Source of the DNA: an uncultured Eubacterium sp.
GTDB lineage: Bacteria; Bacillota; Clostridia; Lachnospirales; Lachnospiraceae
Length of the DNA stretch: 60,055 bases
Direction: 5' to 3'
Assembly (NCBI GenBank): GCA_910577295.1
Contig: CAJTLS010000006.1
Coordinates: 1 to 60,055 of the forward strand
Part shown: one piece after another, positions 52,455 to 60,055 of the stretch
How positions within the stretch are numbered: position 1 is the stretch's first letter
Layout: each line of letters opens with the position of its first letter
Program-made: the position numbers and the translations under genes
Notes under the pieces: model-generated
Database searches by the model: none
The model's input: the letters and a program-made list of their open reading frames with translations, nothing else
Told to the model about the DNA's origin: nothing

Positions 52455-53855
52455 TTATGATTCTTCCTCAGTATATGCCGCCTGAAGCATAATGGCGCAT
52501 TCAACACGCTTACGCTGCAGTTCACATCCTATCTCATATGGCTTATTGATATCACCATGAAAATGGTATGCATTGGCGGCACAACCACCGCTGCAATAGA
52601 ATTTGGCAAAACAATTGCGACACTCCTCTTTTGCATATACATTACACAATTTAAAAGAATTGCAGATGTCTTTCTTGACGATACCATCCTCTACATTCCC
52701 CAAGCAAAACTTGTCTTCGCCTACAAACTGATGACAGGGATATAAATCCCCCCACGGCGTCACAGCTAAATACTCTGTTCCTGAACCGCATCCCGACAAC
52801 CTTTTATATACACAGGGACCGCCGCTCAAATCTATCATAAAATGGAAGAAATTGAAACCTCTCCCCTCTTTTTTGCGTTTCAGCATCTCTGTTGCCAATC
52901 GGTCGTAGCCCTCGCAAATAGCCGGAATATCTTCTTTGGAAATAGCATATGCCTCTTCCGGTCCCGCCACTACGGGCTCAACAGATATTTGTTCAAATCC
53001 CTCGTCAGCCAGATGGAGAACATCTTCCACAAAATCAAGATTATGATGTGTAAATGTTCCTCTTACATAATACTTCGTCTGCTTTCTTGATTCGGCCATC
53101 TTTTTAAATTTATCAATAATCAAATCATAACTGCCCTTTCCGTTTTTGAACGGACGCATTCGGTCATGAACTTCTTTCCGTCCGTCGATGCTGAGGACAA
53201 TATTATCCATTTCCCGATTCGCAAATTCCATCACTTCATCATTGAGCAGAACGCCATTCGTCGTCAATGTAAAACGAAAATGCTTATCCTCTTTCTTTTC
53301 TATCTCCCGCCCGTAAGCAACCAGCCTTTTTACAACATCAAAGTTCAGAAGCGGTTCTCCTCCAAAAAAATCAACTTCCAAGTTTCTTCTGCTGCCGGAA
53401 TTCGCCACGAGAAAATCCAATGCTTTCCGGCCCACTTCATAACTCATAAGCGAGCGGTCTCCCTTATATTCCCCCTCGCCCGCAAAACAATACCGACATG
53501 CCAAATTACAATCGTGGGCAATATGCAGACACAAAGCTTTTACAACGGTCTGGCGTTTCTTAAAATCAATCACGCCATCCTGATAGACGTCTTTTGTAAA
53601 AAGCGTGCCGTTTTCTTCCAATTCCTTTATGTCGGCAAACACATCCCGCATATCTTCTTCCGTGACGCCATCCTCTTTATATTTATCTATCAACGCTGAA
53701 GCCACAGAACGGAAATTCTCGTCTCCGTAGCGATTTCCGTCATCTTCCCGCAGCATTGCCAGCGTGTCATAAACTACATCATCTACTACGTGTATGGAAC
53801 CACTGTTTACATCCATCACAATATTATAACCATTATTTTTATATTGATGTATCAT
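52455..53855 (-). CDS. scfB: SCIFF radical SAM maturase
   Basis: Radical SAM enzyme that forms thioether cross-links in the SCIFF peptide encoded just upstream. The 466 residues contain the N-terminal RiPP recognition-like region (about 1-90) and the radical SAM cluster motif CNLACRYC (Cys116, Cys120, Cys123). The SPASM domain at the end carries many cysteines (CGSGTEYLAVTPWGDLYPCHQF, CRNCFAKFYCSGGC). It is separated from scfA by 245 bp of folded sequence, and GAGGAG precedes the ATG. Confidence 0.93.
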   Translation of the reverse strand: MIHQYKNNGYNIVMDVNSGSIHVVDDVVYDTLAMLREDDGNRYGDENFRSVASALIDKYKEDGVTEEDMRDVFADIKELEENGTLFTKDVYQDGVIDFKKRQTVVKALCLHIAHDCNLACRYCFAGEGEYKGDRSLMSYEVGRKALDFLVANSGSRRNLEVDFFGGEPLLNFDVVKRLVAYGREIEKKEDKHFRFTLTTNGVLLNDEVMEFANREMDNIVLSIDGRKEVHDRMRPFKNGKGSYDLIIDKFKKMAESRKQTKYYVRGTFTHHNLDFVEDVLHLADEGFEQISVEPVVAGPEEAYAISKEDIPAICEGYDRLATEMLKRKKEGRGFNFFHFMIDLSGGPCVYKRLSGCGSGTEYLAVTPWGDLYPCHQFVGEDKFCLGNVEDGIVKKDICNSFKLCNVYAKEECRNCFAKFYCSGGCAANAYHFHGDINKPYEIGCELQRKRVECAIMLQAAYTEEES

Positions 53856-53869
53856 CGTATCTCCTCTTC

Positions 53870-54020
53870 ATCCGTAACCCGATGGCGGCAAGCCGAACCC
53901 GCCTAAATAACTGGTTAAAGAAACGGGGTCGACTTGTCATCGTCAGGCTAACATGGAACGAGGACTAGACCGAAAGCATACTTTCGGTCAGCCCTCCATT
54001 GCATTCCAACATTACTCTTC
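53870..54020 (-). ncRNA. candidate structured RNA between scfA and scfB
   Basis: The transcript can form a long imperfect hairpin. UAAUGU/AUGUUA is at its base, then UGGAA/UUCCA, then GAGG-CU-ACCGAAAG with CUUUCGGU-AG-CCUC around a UAUG loop (about 53946-54008). A second domain has a CCCGUUU stem with GGCGGG and a GGCGG/CCGCC pair. GC content is higher than in the flanks. It lies inside the scfA-scfB transcript and may set the peptide/enzyme ratio. No known family was recognised. Confidence 0.5.
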
Positions 54021-54100
54021 CTTCTGTCTCTATATTTGCCATTTATGACACAAACAAGGGTGGCGGAGAAATACAGCAACCCATTTACGAAACATCTCTT

Positions 54101-54241
54101 TTATTTATTTTCGCAACTCTGATTTCCTACGGTACAAGATGTCTTGCAGGCAGACTGACAAGATGTCTGGCACTCGCCGCAACCGCCTTTTTTCATCGTC
54201 TCTTTCAAATTTTTCGTTGTTAATGTTTTAATTCTTTTCAC
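54101..54241 (-). CDS. scfA: SCIFF ranthipeptide precursor
   Basis: A 46-residue peptide read from GTG at 54241, with AAAGGATGG upstream. KRIKTLTTKNLKETMKKGG is the leader and the core is CGECQTSCQSACKTSC, then TVGNQSCENK. Six cysteines (21, 24, 28, 32, 36, 43) match the six-cysteines-in-forty-five pattern of Clostridia. The maturase scfB crosslinks such peptides. The biological role of SCIFF remains little understood. A strong promoter precedes it. Confidence 0.95.
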   Translation of the reverse strand: MKRIKTLTTKNLKETMKKGGCGECQTSCQSACKTSCTVGNQSCENK

Positions 54242-54275
54242 AATATACACCATCCTTTTGTCGATAATCGTTTAT

Positions 54276-54304
54276 ATTGTAGCACAGGCCGGAAATATTT
54301 TCAA
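54276..54304 (-). promoter_or_regulatory. promoter of scfA
   Basis: TTGAAA (54299-54304), a 17-bp spacer and TACAAT (54276-54281) on the minus strand. It lies between the repeat element and scfA. Confidence 0.75.
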
Positions 54305-54323
54305 GAAGAATATCTCACTTTTT

Positions 54324-54580
54324 AGGACAATCGCTTAATCATTTGTGATTTTCAGGGAGACAGGTATTATACCGTATCTTGTCTTGTGTCGCTCCCCGAA
54401 AAATTATTGTTTCTTTCGTTTGCGGTTCGCCGCCCGAGTATTGTCTGAGATGTCTGCCGTCGTTTTCCCGACTTTTAACAGCTTATTTGCTGCAAATGTT
54501 CCTGCTGCGGACAGATGCAAAGCATCTGTTTAGGGAAGAAGAATGCCAGAAATGGATACAAATGATTAAGCGATTGCCCT
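54324..54580. mobile_element. 257-bp MITE-like element, single unit
   Basis: The ends are 23-bp inverted repeats with one mismatch (54324-54346 and 54558-54580). The sequence matches one arm of the 558-bp palindrome, including the internal CAGATGC/GCATCTG hairpin and the GTCTGAGATGTCTGC block. ACTTTTT occurs at both flanks (54317-54323 and 54585-54591), a possible target duplication. It encodes no transposase. It ends directly at the stop of the membrane-protein gene. Confidence 0.7.
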
Positions 54581-54582
54581 GC

Positions 54583-54954
54583 TTACTTTTTCCCCAAGTG
54601 CAGCATTCCTCCGAGCATACCCCCAAAAGAACAGAGGAAAAACGCCGGTATAACACCGGAAATCTGCGTAAAGACAGCGCGGTTGCAAATCATGGACACC
54701 GTCAGCAAAACGACATAATACAGCACGCCCTGAAGCAGCCCCCACAAATAATGGCGTCCCTCCCGATTGGAACTGACAATCATCCCGCTGACAAAACAGG
54801 ATAACACATAAGCAAATATGATGATACCGCGCACGGCGCCTTCCGAGAGCTCCATCCGAAACATCAAAAATGCCAACAGTACTAAAACAACCGCTGAAAT
54901 AATATAGGCCAGCACTAACCCTTTCCCCATCTGCAACACTACTTTTTTCTTCAT
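54583..54954 (-). CDS. TIGR04086-type membrane protein
   Basis: A 123-residue protein with four hydrophobic segments (LVLAYIISAVVLVLLAFLMF, IIIFAYVLSCFVSGMIV, LLQGVLYYVVLLTVSMI, VIPAFFLCSFGGMLGGML). The start at 54954 follows GGGGAGGG. Small proteins of this type commonly sit near scfA or yajC in Clostridia. Function unknown. The repeat element lies between it and scfA. Confidence 0.75.
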   Translation of the reverse strand: MKKKVVLQMGKGLVLAYIISAVVLVLLAFLMFRMELSEGAVRGIIIFAYVLSCFVSGMIVSSNREGRHYLWGLLQGVLYYVVLLTVSMICNRAVFTQISGVIPAFFLCSFGGMLGGMLHLGKK

Positions 54955-55012
54955 AGACCCTCCCCGTTTCTTTCCGTCTGCGATATTTCTTATCAATTTA
55001 ACATATGAGTCT

Positions 55013-55040
55013 TTGCAAAAAAATAGAACTGTGCTACAAT
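55013..55040 (+). promoter_or_regulatory. promoter of the PHP gene
   Basis: TTGCAA (55013-55018), a 16-bp spacer and TACAAT (55035-55040), about 45 bp before the ATG. Confidence 0.65.
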
Positions 55041-55084
55041 AGATTGCAAAACCAAAAAACAGACGTTAGAAACGGAGGGAAACC

Positions 55085-55930
55085 ATGAAATATATTGACC
55101 TGCATGTCCATTCCGTCTGTTCGGACGGAACATTTACACCAGAAGAATTAGTAGAACTTGCCATAAGCAATGATCTAATTGCCTTTGCGCTTACCGACCA
55201 CGATACCGTTGACGGTGTGGAACGAGCTATCCTCGCCGCCAAAGACAGAAATGTGGAAGTCATTCCCGGCATCGAATTATCCTGTGAATATACAATCGAG
55301 CCCGAGCACAAAAAGGAAATCCACATTTTAGGATATCAACTGGACTGGAAGCACCCCGGACTGTGTGAGGCTCTCACTGCCGTCGCCGACGAGCGCGACA
55401 ACCGCAACCGGAAAATGTGTGCAAATCTGTCTGCCGCAGGTTATCCCATTGACTACGATTCACTTGTCGCCCGTTTTGGCAACAAGATACTGACGCGCGC
55501 GCATTTCGCCCGCTTTTTACTGGAACAGGGCGCCATTCCCAGTCTGGATGCAGCTTTCAAAAGGATACTGGCGCAGGATGGGCCTTACTTTGTCATGCGC
55601 AAATATCTGACCCCAAAAAAGGGAATTGAATTAATCCAACAGGCCGGCGGCATCCCTGTGCTGGCACATCCTTTATTGTATAAAATGTCGGTTACGGAAA
55701 TCCGAAAAATGATTGTTGAATTAAAAGAATACGGACTTAAAGGTATTGAGGCGCTCTATTCGAGAAATCGGGGCACTGACGAAGCCTTTGTCCGCAAATT
55801 AGCAGATGAATACGATTTATTTATTACCGGCGGCTCCGATTTTCACGGAACGAATAAACCGGATATAGAACTCGGCCACGGAGAGGGTAAACTCCGTGTT
55901 CCCGTTATTCTTTTAGAAAATTTGAAATAA
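55085..55930 (+). CDS. PHP-domain phosphoesterase
   Basis: A 281-residue metal-dependent phosphoesterase of the polymerase-and-histidinol-phosphatase family, similar to 3',5'-nucleoside bisphosphate phosphatases. Metal ligands are in DLHVHSVCSDGT, ALTDHDTVDG, IPGIELSC, LAHPLL and GGSDFHG. AACGGAGG precedes the ATG. Its 3' end overlaps the convergent thiE by 26 bp. Confidence 0.9.
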   Translation: MKYIDLHVHSVCSDGTFTPEELVELAISNDLIAFALTDHDTVDGVERAILAAKDRNVEVIPGIELSCEYTIEPEHKKEIHILGYQLDWKHPGLCEALTAVADERDNRNRKMCANLSAAGYPIDYDSLVARFGNKILTRAHFARFLLEQGAIPSLDAAFKRILAQDGPYFVMRKYLTPKKGIELIQQAGGIPVLAHPLLYKMSVTEIRKMIVELKEYGLKGIEALYSRNRGTDEAFVRKLADEYDLFITGGSDFHGTNKPDIELGHGEGKLRVPVILLENLK

Positions 55931-56534
55931 GCGTTTCAGCCGCGGCGGTTATATCCCTTTTTGCTAAGATTGCGGATATGACCGCCGCTCCGTCTACGCC
56001 GGTTCCTTTCAGCAACGATATATTTTCAGCATTGATGCCACCGATGGCAACGACCGGAATCTCAACCCGCTTTTTAATTGCCGCTAGTTCTTCTAATGTC
56101 ACATGAATCGTATCTGCCTTTGTCGATGTTCCAAAGACGTCCCCCACTCCGAGATAATCTGCACCCGATTTCCATGCTTCTTCCGCTTTCTCCAATGTGT
56201 TTGCTGTCGCTCCGACAATCTTATCTGCCCCCAGAATGTCTCTGGCCGCCCAAACCGGAATATCGGTCTGCCCAAGATGCACACCGTCAGCGCCAACCGC
56301 CAAAGCAATATCCAGACGGTCGTTTATCAACAACGGAATTTCATAGGCGTCGGTAATTGCCTTTACTTTCTCTGCCTCTTCATAAAATTCTCTTGATGTG
56401 CAATCTTTTTCCCGCAGTTGTACTACCGTAACCCCGCCCTGTATCGCCAGTTCAACCGCCTCTTCCAGCGTATCGGTCGTCATCATCCGCCGGTCGGTAC
56501 ATAAGTATAACGTGTAATTCATGTCCGGTTTCAT
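55905..56534 (-). CDS. thiE: thiamine-phosphate synthase
   Basis: Joins the thiazole and pyrimidine halves of thiamine. The 209 residues form a TIM barrel with VQLREKDCTSREF, LLINDRLDIALAVGADGVHLGQTD in pieces, YLGVGDVFGTSTKAD and VVAIGGINAENI. AGGGGG lies before the ATG. No other thi gene is adjacent, and no thiamine riboswitch was seen upstream. Confidence 0.93.
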   Translation of the reverse strand: MKPDMNYTLYLCTDRRMMTTDTLEEAVELAIQGGVTVVQLREKDCTSREFYEEAEKVKAITDAYEIPLLINDRLDIALAVGADGVHLGQTDIPVWAARDILGADKIVGATANTLEKAEEAWKSGADYLGVGDVFGTSTKADTIHVTLEELAAIKKRVEIPVVAIGGINAENISLLKGTGVDGAAVISAILAKRDITAAAETLISNFLKE

Positions 56535-56566
56535 TTTCTTAATCCCCCTGTTTTATGCGTACTTTT

Positions 56567-57787
56567 TCAATGCTCTATCTTATCCAATGGCACGCCGCTC
56601 AAAATCCGCTCCACCTCTACTGCATACTCCGGTTTTTGACTGCGTATCGACTCCATTTCTTCTAAACAATCCTGCATCACTCCCGTATTGTAATCCAACT
56701 GTTCGCGCAGCTTCTGCCTCTGTACATTGAGATCATGTCTCACCTCAACCATTTCTTTCGGCTCTACCAGCGCCACTACCTGTCCCAGCCAGATATCACA
56801 ATCTTTAATGCCGAGGCGCCGCAGCTCTGCCAATAAAATCTTATTATTTTCATCAATACGGATACTCGTTTCCCTCTGTCTCGCCCATTCGCGCTTTGCC
56901 TGCAAATACTGTTTGTACACATAATCCAATTCCGTTACGTTTCTCACCTGATATTTCAGATACATATAATCCAACGTCCTGACATTGTTGACATATTTTA
57001 TTTTTACACGGTTGCTTAAAAATATGGCGCGGTTACATTTCTTTTCAGTAATTACCATATCCACCCGATTTTTTCTCGCCTCATTGAGAACAATCGCCGC
57101 CAGTACAAAACCCGCTGCTACCGCAATGACAAACGGCATACCGATATCCAGTCTGAAACAATATGCCAACGCCACGAGCATGGCTCCGGTAGCGACAAGC
57201 AGCGCGGTCAGGCATTTGCCGACGGTCTTTAACATCGCCTGTCTGCGTATAATATCTTTCTTGTCCGCCAGAAGCAAATTCTTCTCGCCGGCCAACTGCC
57301 GCAAGTCATTTTTTATTTTCATCTGCAAATCCTCATAGCCTTGCAGTTTCTCGATGTCCTGCCGTACATTTCCCTCATGATTCTCCATCGCTCTGCGCTG
57401 GGCATCCGTGAATTTATATTCCTGCTTTTGCAGCTTTCTCCGTTCTTTCGTCAATTCCACAATCACCTGCGCTGCGATGAAAAGACGCTGCTTCTCTTCG
57501 TCCGGCGCCTGATCCAGCAATTGGATGTCTTTCAGATAGGAAGTAACCTGTCCGTACTCAAACTTAATGTCCTCACATTGGCGCTTCGCCTCGACAATCG
57601 CCTCATTGAGCCGCTGCAGATAAGCGACGCGGGCGTGGTCATCCCGCACATCAATTTTCTCTTTTTCCACCTGTACCGGTGCGTTTTCCAACTCCTCCAA
57701 CAGTGGATTCGTACTCTCTGGATTGTCGTTCTCCGTGGCAGTTTCTTCCGCTGCCTTTTTACTCCTGAACTTTTTCAGCAATCCCAT
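56567..57787 (-). CDS. two-TM coiled-coil protein of unknown function
   Basis: A 406-residue protein. An acidic N-terminal tail is followed by long charged coiled-coil segments (about 55-185), two adjacent hydrophobic helices (about 190-235, CLTALLVATGAMLVALAY and PFVIAVAAGFVLAAIVL) and a second coiled region to the end. Both ends are therefore probably cytoplasmic. It lies 15 bp after the TPR-like gene, in a run of four co-oriented genes. No family was recognised. Confidence 0.6.
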   Translation of the reverse strand: MGLLKKFRSKKAAEETATENDNPESTNPLLEELENAPVQVEKEKIDVRDDHARVAYLQRLNEAIVEAKRQCEDIKFEYGQVTSYLKDIQLLDQAPDEEKQRLFIAAQVIVELTKERRKLQKQEYKFTDAQRRAMENHEGNVRQDIEKLQGYEDLQMKIKNDLRQLAGEKNLLLADKKDIIRRQAMLKTVGKCLTALLVATGAMLVALAYCFRLDIGMPFVIAVAAGFVLAAIVLNEARKNRVDMVITEKKCNRAIFLSNRVKIKYVNNVRTLDYMYLKYQVRNVTELDYVYKQYLQAKREWARQRETSIRIDENNKILLAELRRLGIKDCDIWLGQVVALVEPKEMVEVRHDLNVQRQKLREQLDYNTGVMQDCLEEMESIRSQKPEYAVEVERILSGVPLDKIEH

Positions 57788-57802
57788 GCCGCCACCTCCT
57801 TA

Positions 57803-58570
57803 TCAGTACACAAATGCCTGTCTCATGCAATCCTTATATTTTGTAATATCGTCTTTTCGTTCTTCCGGCATGCGAAAATCCGCTAACGCCTCCTGGTAAC
57901 GTCTCCGAATTTCCCCTCTCTCCTTTTGAGTAACGTCAAACGAGAGCGCCTCTGCCTCAAACTCCGCCTCTTTCCCAATCATAAGCAGGATCCACAAATA
58001 GTGTTGCAGCGAATCGCTTTTGTGATTTCGCACATAAGCCTCTTTGAAATCCTCCATCGCCTCTTCAAACGAAGAAATATAAAAATGAGCAATCCCCTGA
58101 TTGTGTAAAATGTCTCCGTATTCCTCCGGCGTGAAATTGATTGCAAAACTCCCGTGCAGCAATTTGCGGTATTCGTGAAGACTTCTTGCATAACAGCCGG
58201 CGCGGAGATAATTATCGGCTTTGATTTTCTTTTTTTTATATATTGGCAGATTCGTTATCTCATCCAGAATGTCTACTATCCGCCTTATTTCCTCTTCCTT
58301 ATAATAATCGCAGCTGCATAATACGGCTACAACCAAATCTTTCATGCCGTGCTTCTCTTCTATCATATATTTTAGTTTTACCGATAAAACTGACATATCG
58401 AGTTCCTCTGTCAGCCATACCGGCAGGGCAGGCTGAAAAAAATCTTCGTTAATCGTATATATATGATTGTATATATAATAACACAGTTCCTCAATACTAT
58501 ACACCTGTCCGGCATGATACGGCATTGTATACGGCTTATCAGCTATTTTGCCCTTTCCAAGAATTACCAT
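57803..58570 (-). CDS. TPR-like protein of unknown function
   Basis: A 255-residue soluble protein starting at the ATG after GGAGGG (58570). The middle and end show helical repeat pairs resembling TPRs (YLRAGCYARSLHEYRKLL, GIAHFYISSFEEAMEDFKEAY). The N-terminal 100 residues are unique. TPR proteins usually mediate contacts. It lies 14 bp after the DUF5716-like gene. Confidence 0.6.
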   Translation of the reverse strand: MVILGKGKIADKPYTMPYHAGQVYSIEELCYYIYNHIYTINEDFFQPALPVWLTEELDMSVLSVKLKYMIEEKHGMKDLVVAVLCSCDYYKEEEIRRIVDILDEITNLPIYKKKKIKADNYLRAGCYARSLHEYRKLLHGSFAINFTPEEYGDILHNQGIAHFYISSFEEAMEDFKEAYVRNHKSDSLQHYLWILLMIGKEAEFEAEALSFDVTQKERGEIRRRYQEALADFRMPEERKDDITKYKDCMRQAFVY

Positions 58571-58584
58571 GGCGCCCTCCACTC

Positions 58585-59784
58585 TCAGTCTAATTTAAAA
58601 CTTTTCTCCCAAATCCGGTGGGAAGTAGGGAAAAACTCTCCAAACCCTTTGTCTTTTAATGTCACCACACAAGTGTCGGGGGAAGAAAACCGTACCCGCA
58701 TACCAATCCGGCAATGTCTGTCTACCCTTGTGAGAACCGGCTCTAAATCCAGTAAAAATTGCTTTTCCCCCTGATGAAATACATTTCTTACCATCAAAAG
58801 AATCTCATTATCCCCATCGGGAATTATGTCCACCTCTTCATCTACAAGATACCACGGTGTTCCGGCTTTTGCCAGTACGATTTCCTGCTCGCCCGCGTCG
58901 GCATATGCTTTTATCCATACATAATTTTTTATCATCTCGTCATCTAATAACAGATAACTTTCCAGACGGGGTGCTTCCGCTATCTCCCGTGCGGCAAAGC
59001 AGGCCCCGCTCACATACAGGTTCTGACCCTTGAACAGGCGGCGGCCGATACACAATTTGCGAAATACTTCATCCGCCCAGCTCTCCTCAAAACCATCTCC
59101 CGTCATAAACAGAGTGGAGAGAAGCTGTTTATGCACCGCTCCATAGATAACATTTTCAATGACAGACGCCTGATAGCCGTCGCCGGAAGTCGGAAATTCT
59201 ATCGCGTCCGAATAATCTTTTTCATTCACTCCCACCAGTTTTGGTTTCTTTGCAGAATCCACGTGCATCTGGTAATAAGTAAGATGTCTGTTATAGTAAT
59301 CAAACAATCCGACGTCGTGAACCCAGATGTCCTTTTTCTGATACAGAACATAGTACAGAAAACTTTGCTTATATCCTGCTACAAAGGCACGTTCTTTTCC
59401 AATCCCGATTTTTTCCAGAGCCTCATATATAATCTGCGCAAATTCCTGTGTGACATCCCTTGCCGTCACGACCAGTTGCCGTATCGTTTCCCCGGGATAC
59501 TGCTGCCTCGTCAGCGACAGGGTTTTACGAAAAAAATGAGCAAGCACATTGGCCGGATGAGAATGCCTCCCATCCATTACAATTTCCTCTCCCCGCCGGA
59601 TTTTATCAACAAATCCCACAAGAGGTTCTTTGTCTTCCATGACAATCTCCGTGTCAATGAACGCATCCGGATTCTCCTCCGTCCAGCCGATTAATACCGG
59701 CTCCCTTGTTTTTTTGTCATACACTGCAATCTGCGTTTTCTCATCCCCCAGATTATACCCTAAGAGCAATGTCCTCTCGCCCAT
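58585..59784 (-). CDS. DUF5716-like protein with actin/Hsp70-like N-terminus
   Basis: A 399-residue protein. The start LLLGYNLGDEKTQIAVYDKKT resembles the phosphate-1 loop of actin-like ATPases. ENVIYGAVHKQLLSTLFMTGDGFEESWADEV resembles the middle of that fold, with GDG-type Gly. The C-terminal third is beta-rich. It matches my recollection of the DUF5716 family of Lachnospiraceae, whose function is unknown. It sits before the TPR-like and coiled-coil genes, suggesting one complex. Confidence 0.6.
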   Translation of the reverse strand: MGERTLLLGYNLGDEKTQIAVYDKKTREPVLIGWTEENPDAFIDTEIVMEDKEPLVGFVDKIRRGEEIVMDGRHSHPANVLAHFFRKTLSLTRQQYPGETIRQLVVTARDVTQEFAQIIYEALEKIGIGKERAFVAGYKQSFLYYVLYQKKDIWVHDVGLFDYYNRHLTYYQMHVDSAKKPKLVGVNEKDYSDAIEFPTSGDGYQASVIENVIYGAVHKQLLSTLFMTGDGFEESWADEVFRKLCIGRRLFKGQNLYVSGACFAAREIAEAPRLESYLLLDDEMIKNYVWIKAYADAGEQEIVLAKAGTPWYLVDEEVDIIPDGDNEILLMVRNVFHQGEKQFLLDLEPVLTRVDRHCRIGMRVRFSSPDTCVVTLKDKGFGEFFPTSHRIWEKSFKLD

Positions 59785-59814
59785 GTTTTCCCCCCTCCGG
59801 AGCAGCCTGCCCCA

Positions 59815-60055
59815 TCAATGTATCACAAATAACCGTTCCGCCGCATAACGGGCTCTCTCATAAACGCTTCGCACTTCACGGTATTTGTCCTCATCCTGTT
59901 GTTCTTTTGCTTCTATCATTTCATTCACCATTCGGAAAAAGCCTTGGGAAACAGTTATATCTTTCGCACGTCTGACCGTGAGAAGTCCCGTTTTTTCATC
60001 GGTTTCCTCTTCATAAATATAACATTTCTTCTCTTCATCGCCTAAGAGGAGAAGT
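59815..60055 (-). CDS. C-terminal part of an unknown protein, cut by the window edge
   Basis: An open frame of 79 codons runs off the window at 60055 and stops at 59815. The sequence LLLGDEEKKCYIYEEETDEK, later RRAKDITVSQGFFRMVNEMIEA and a helical YERARYAAERLFVIH end, is soluble-looking. It lies 30 bp before the DUF5716-like gene in the same direction, so it is probably the preceding gene of that operon. No family was recognised. Confidence 0.5.
   Translation of the reverse strand, partial: LLLLGDEEKKCYIYEEETDEKTGLLTVRRAKDITVSQGFFRMVNEMIEAKEQQDEDKYREVRSVYERARYAAERLFVIH

Noticed and set aside
53856..54100. Known riboswitch between scfA and scfB
   Set aside because: Checked by eye against cobalamin, TPP, c-di-GMP and lysine core motifs; none fits.
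56535..56566. Thiamine riboswitch before thiE
   Set aside because: Only about 30 bp separate thiE from the upstream gene and no TPP core is present.

Overview
The window looks like a chromosome segment of a motile, Gram-positive member of the Clostridia, most likely Lachnospiraceae. The pointers are the S10-spc-alpha gene order, the ecfA1-ecfA2-ecfT-truA-rplM-rpsI tail, zinc-type S14 and L36 beside a zinc-free S4, a SCIFF peptide with its radical SAM maturase, flagellar rod genes next to mreB, RecD2, a CvfB-like protein and A+G-rich Shine-Dalgarno (SD) sequences. No rRNA, tRNA, CRISPR array, prophage or transposase was recognised.

Positions 1-22.9 kb, all on the minus strand, form the ribosomal protein supercluster. 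Transcription starts near 22.9 kb and runs rpsJ, rplC, rplD, rplW, rplB, rpsS, rplV, rpsC, rplP, rpmC, rpsQ, rplN, rplX, rplE, rpsN, rpsH, rplF, rplR, rpsE, rpmD, rplO, secY, adk, map, infA, rpmJ, rpsM, rpsK, rpsD, rpoA, rplQ. It continues into ecfA1, ecfA2, ecfT and truA, then a secreted Big2/esterase that interrupts the usual order, then rplM and rpsI. Folded leaders are visible before rpsJ and rplM, and a long leader lies before rpsM.

Positions 22.9-32.5 kb hold accessory and housekeeping genes: a tandem structured repeat, a GNAT acetyltransferase, an internally deleted methyltransferase, two XRE regulators (one fused to a flavin-binding-type domain), and a GH3-like lipoprotein-purB-methyltransferase-acylphosphatase operon. 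A 76-residue Cys/Gly-rich peptide on the plus strand and aroC follow. Positions 32.5-41 kb carry a CheX-like/CheY pair (plus) and prfB-cheW-hom-yhfC, secA and hpf (minus). The prfB frameshift site appears to use UAA instead of UGA.

Positions 41-60 kb hold an SH3-NlpC/P60 hydrolase, ridA, a 558-bp near-palindromic element, an acyl-ACP thioesterase, a CvfB-like protein, recD2-comF-yvyF and mreB-flgF-flgG-flgJ-like. The SCIFF locus follows (scfA, a folded intergenic segment, scfB), with a second, single copy of the repeat element upstream. After a PHP phosphoesterase and thiE, the right edge carries four co-oriented genes of unknown function (one partial). One of them is DUF5716-like with an actin/Hsp70-like N-terminus.

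All assignments come from reading the sequence. No database search or folding program was run, so family names rest on recognised motifs and synteny, and RNA structures on hand-found complementarity.
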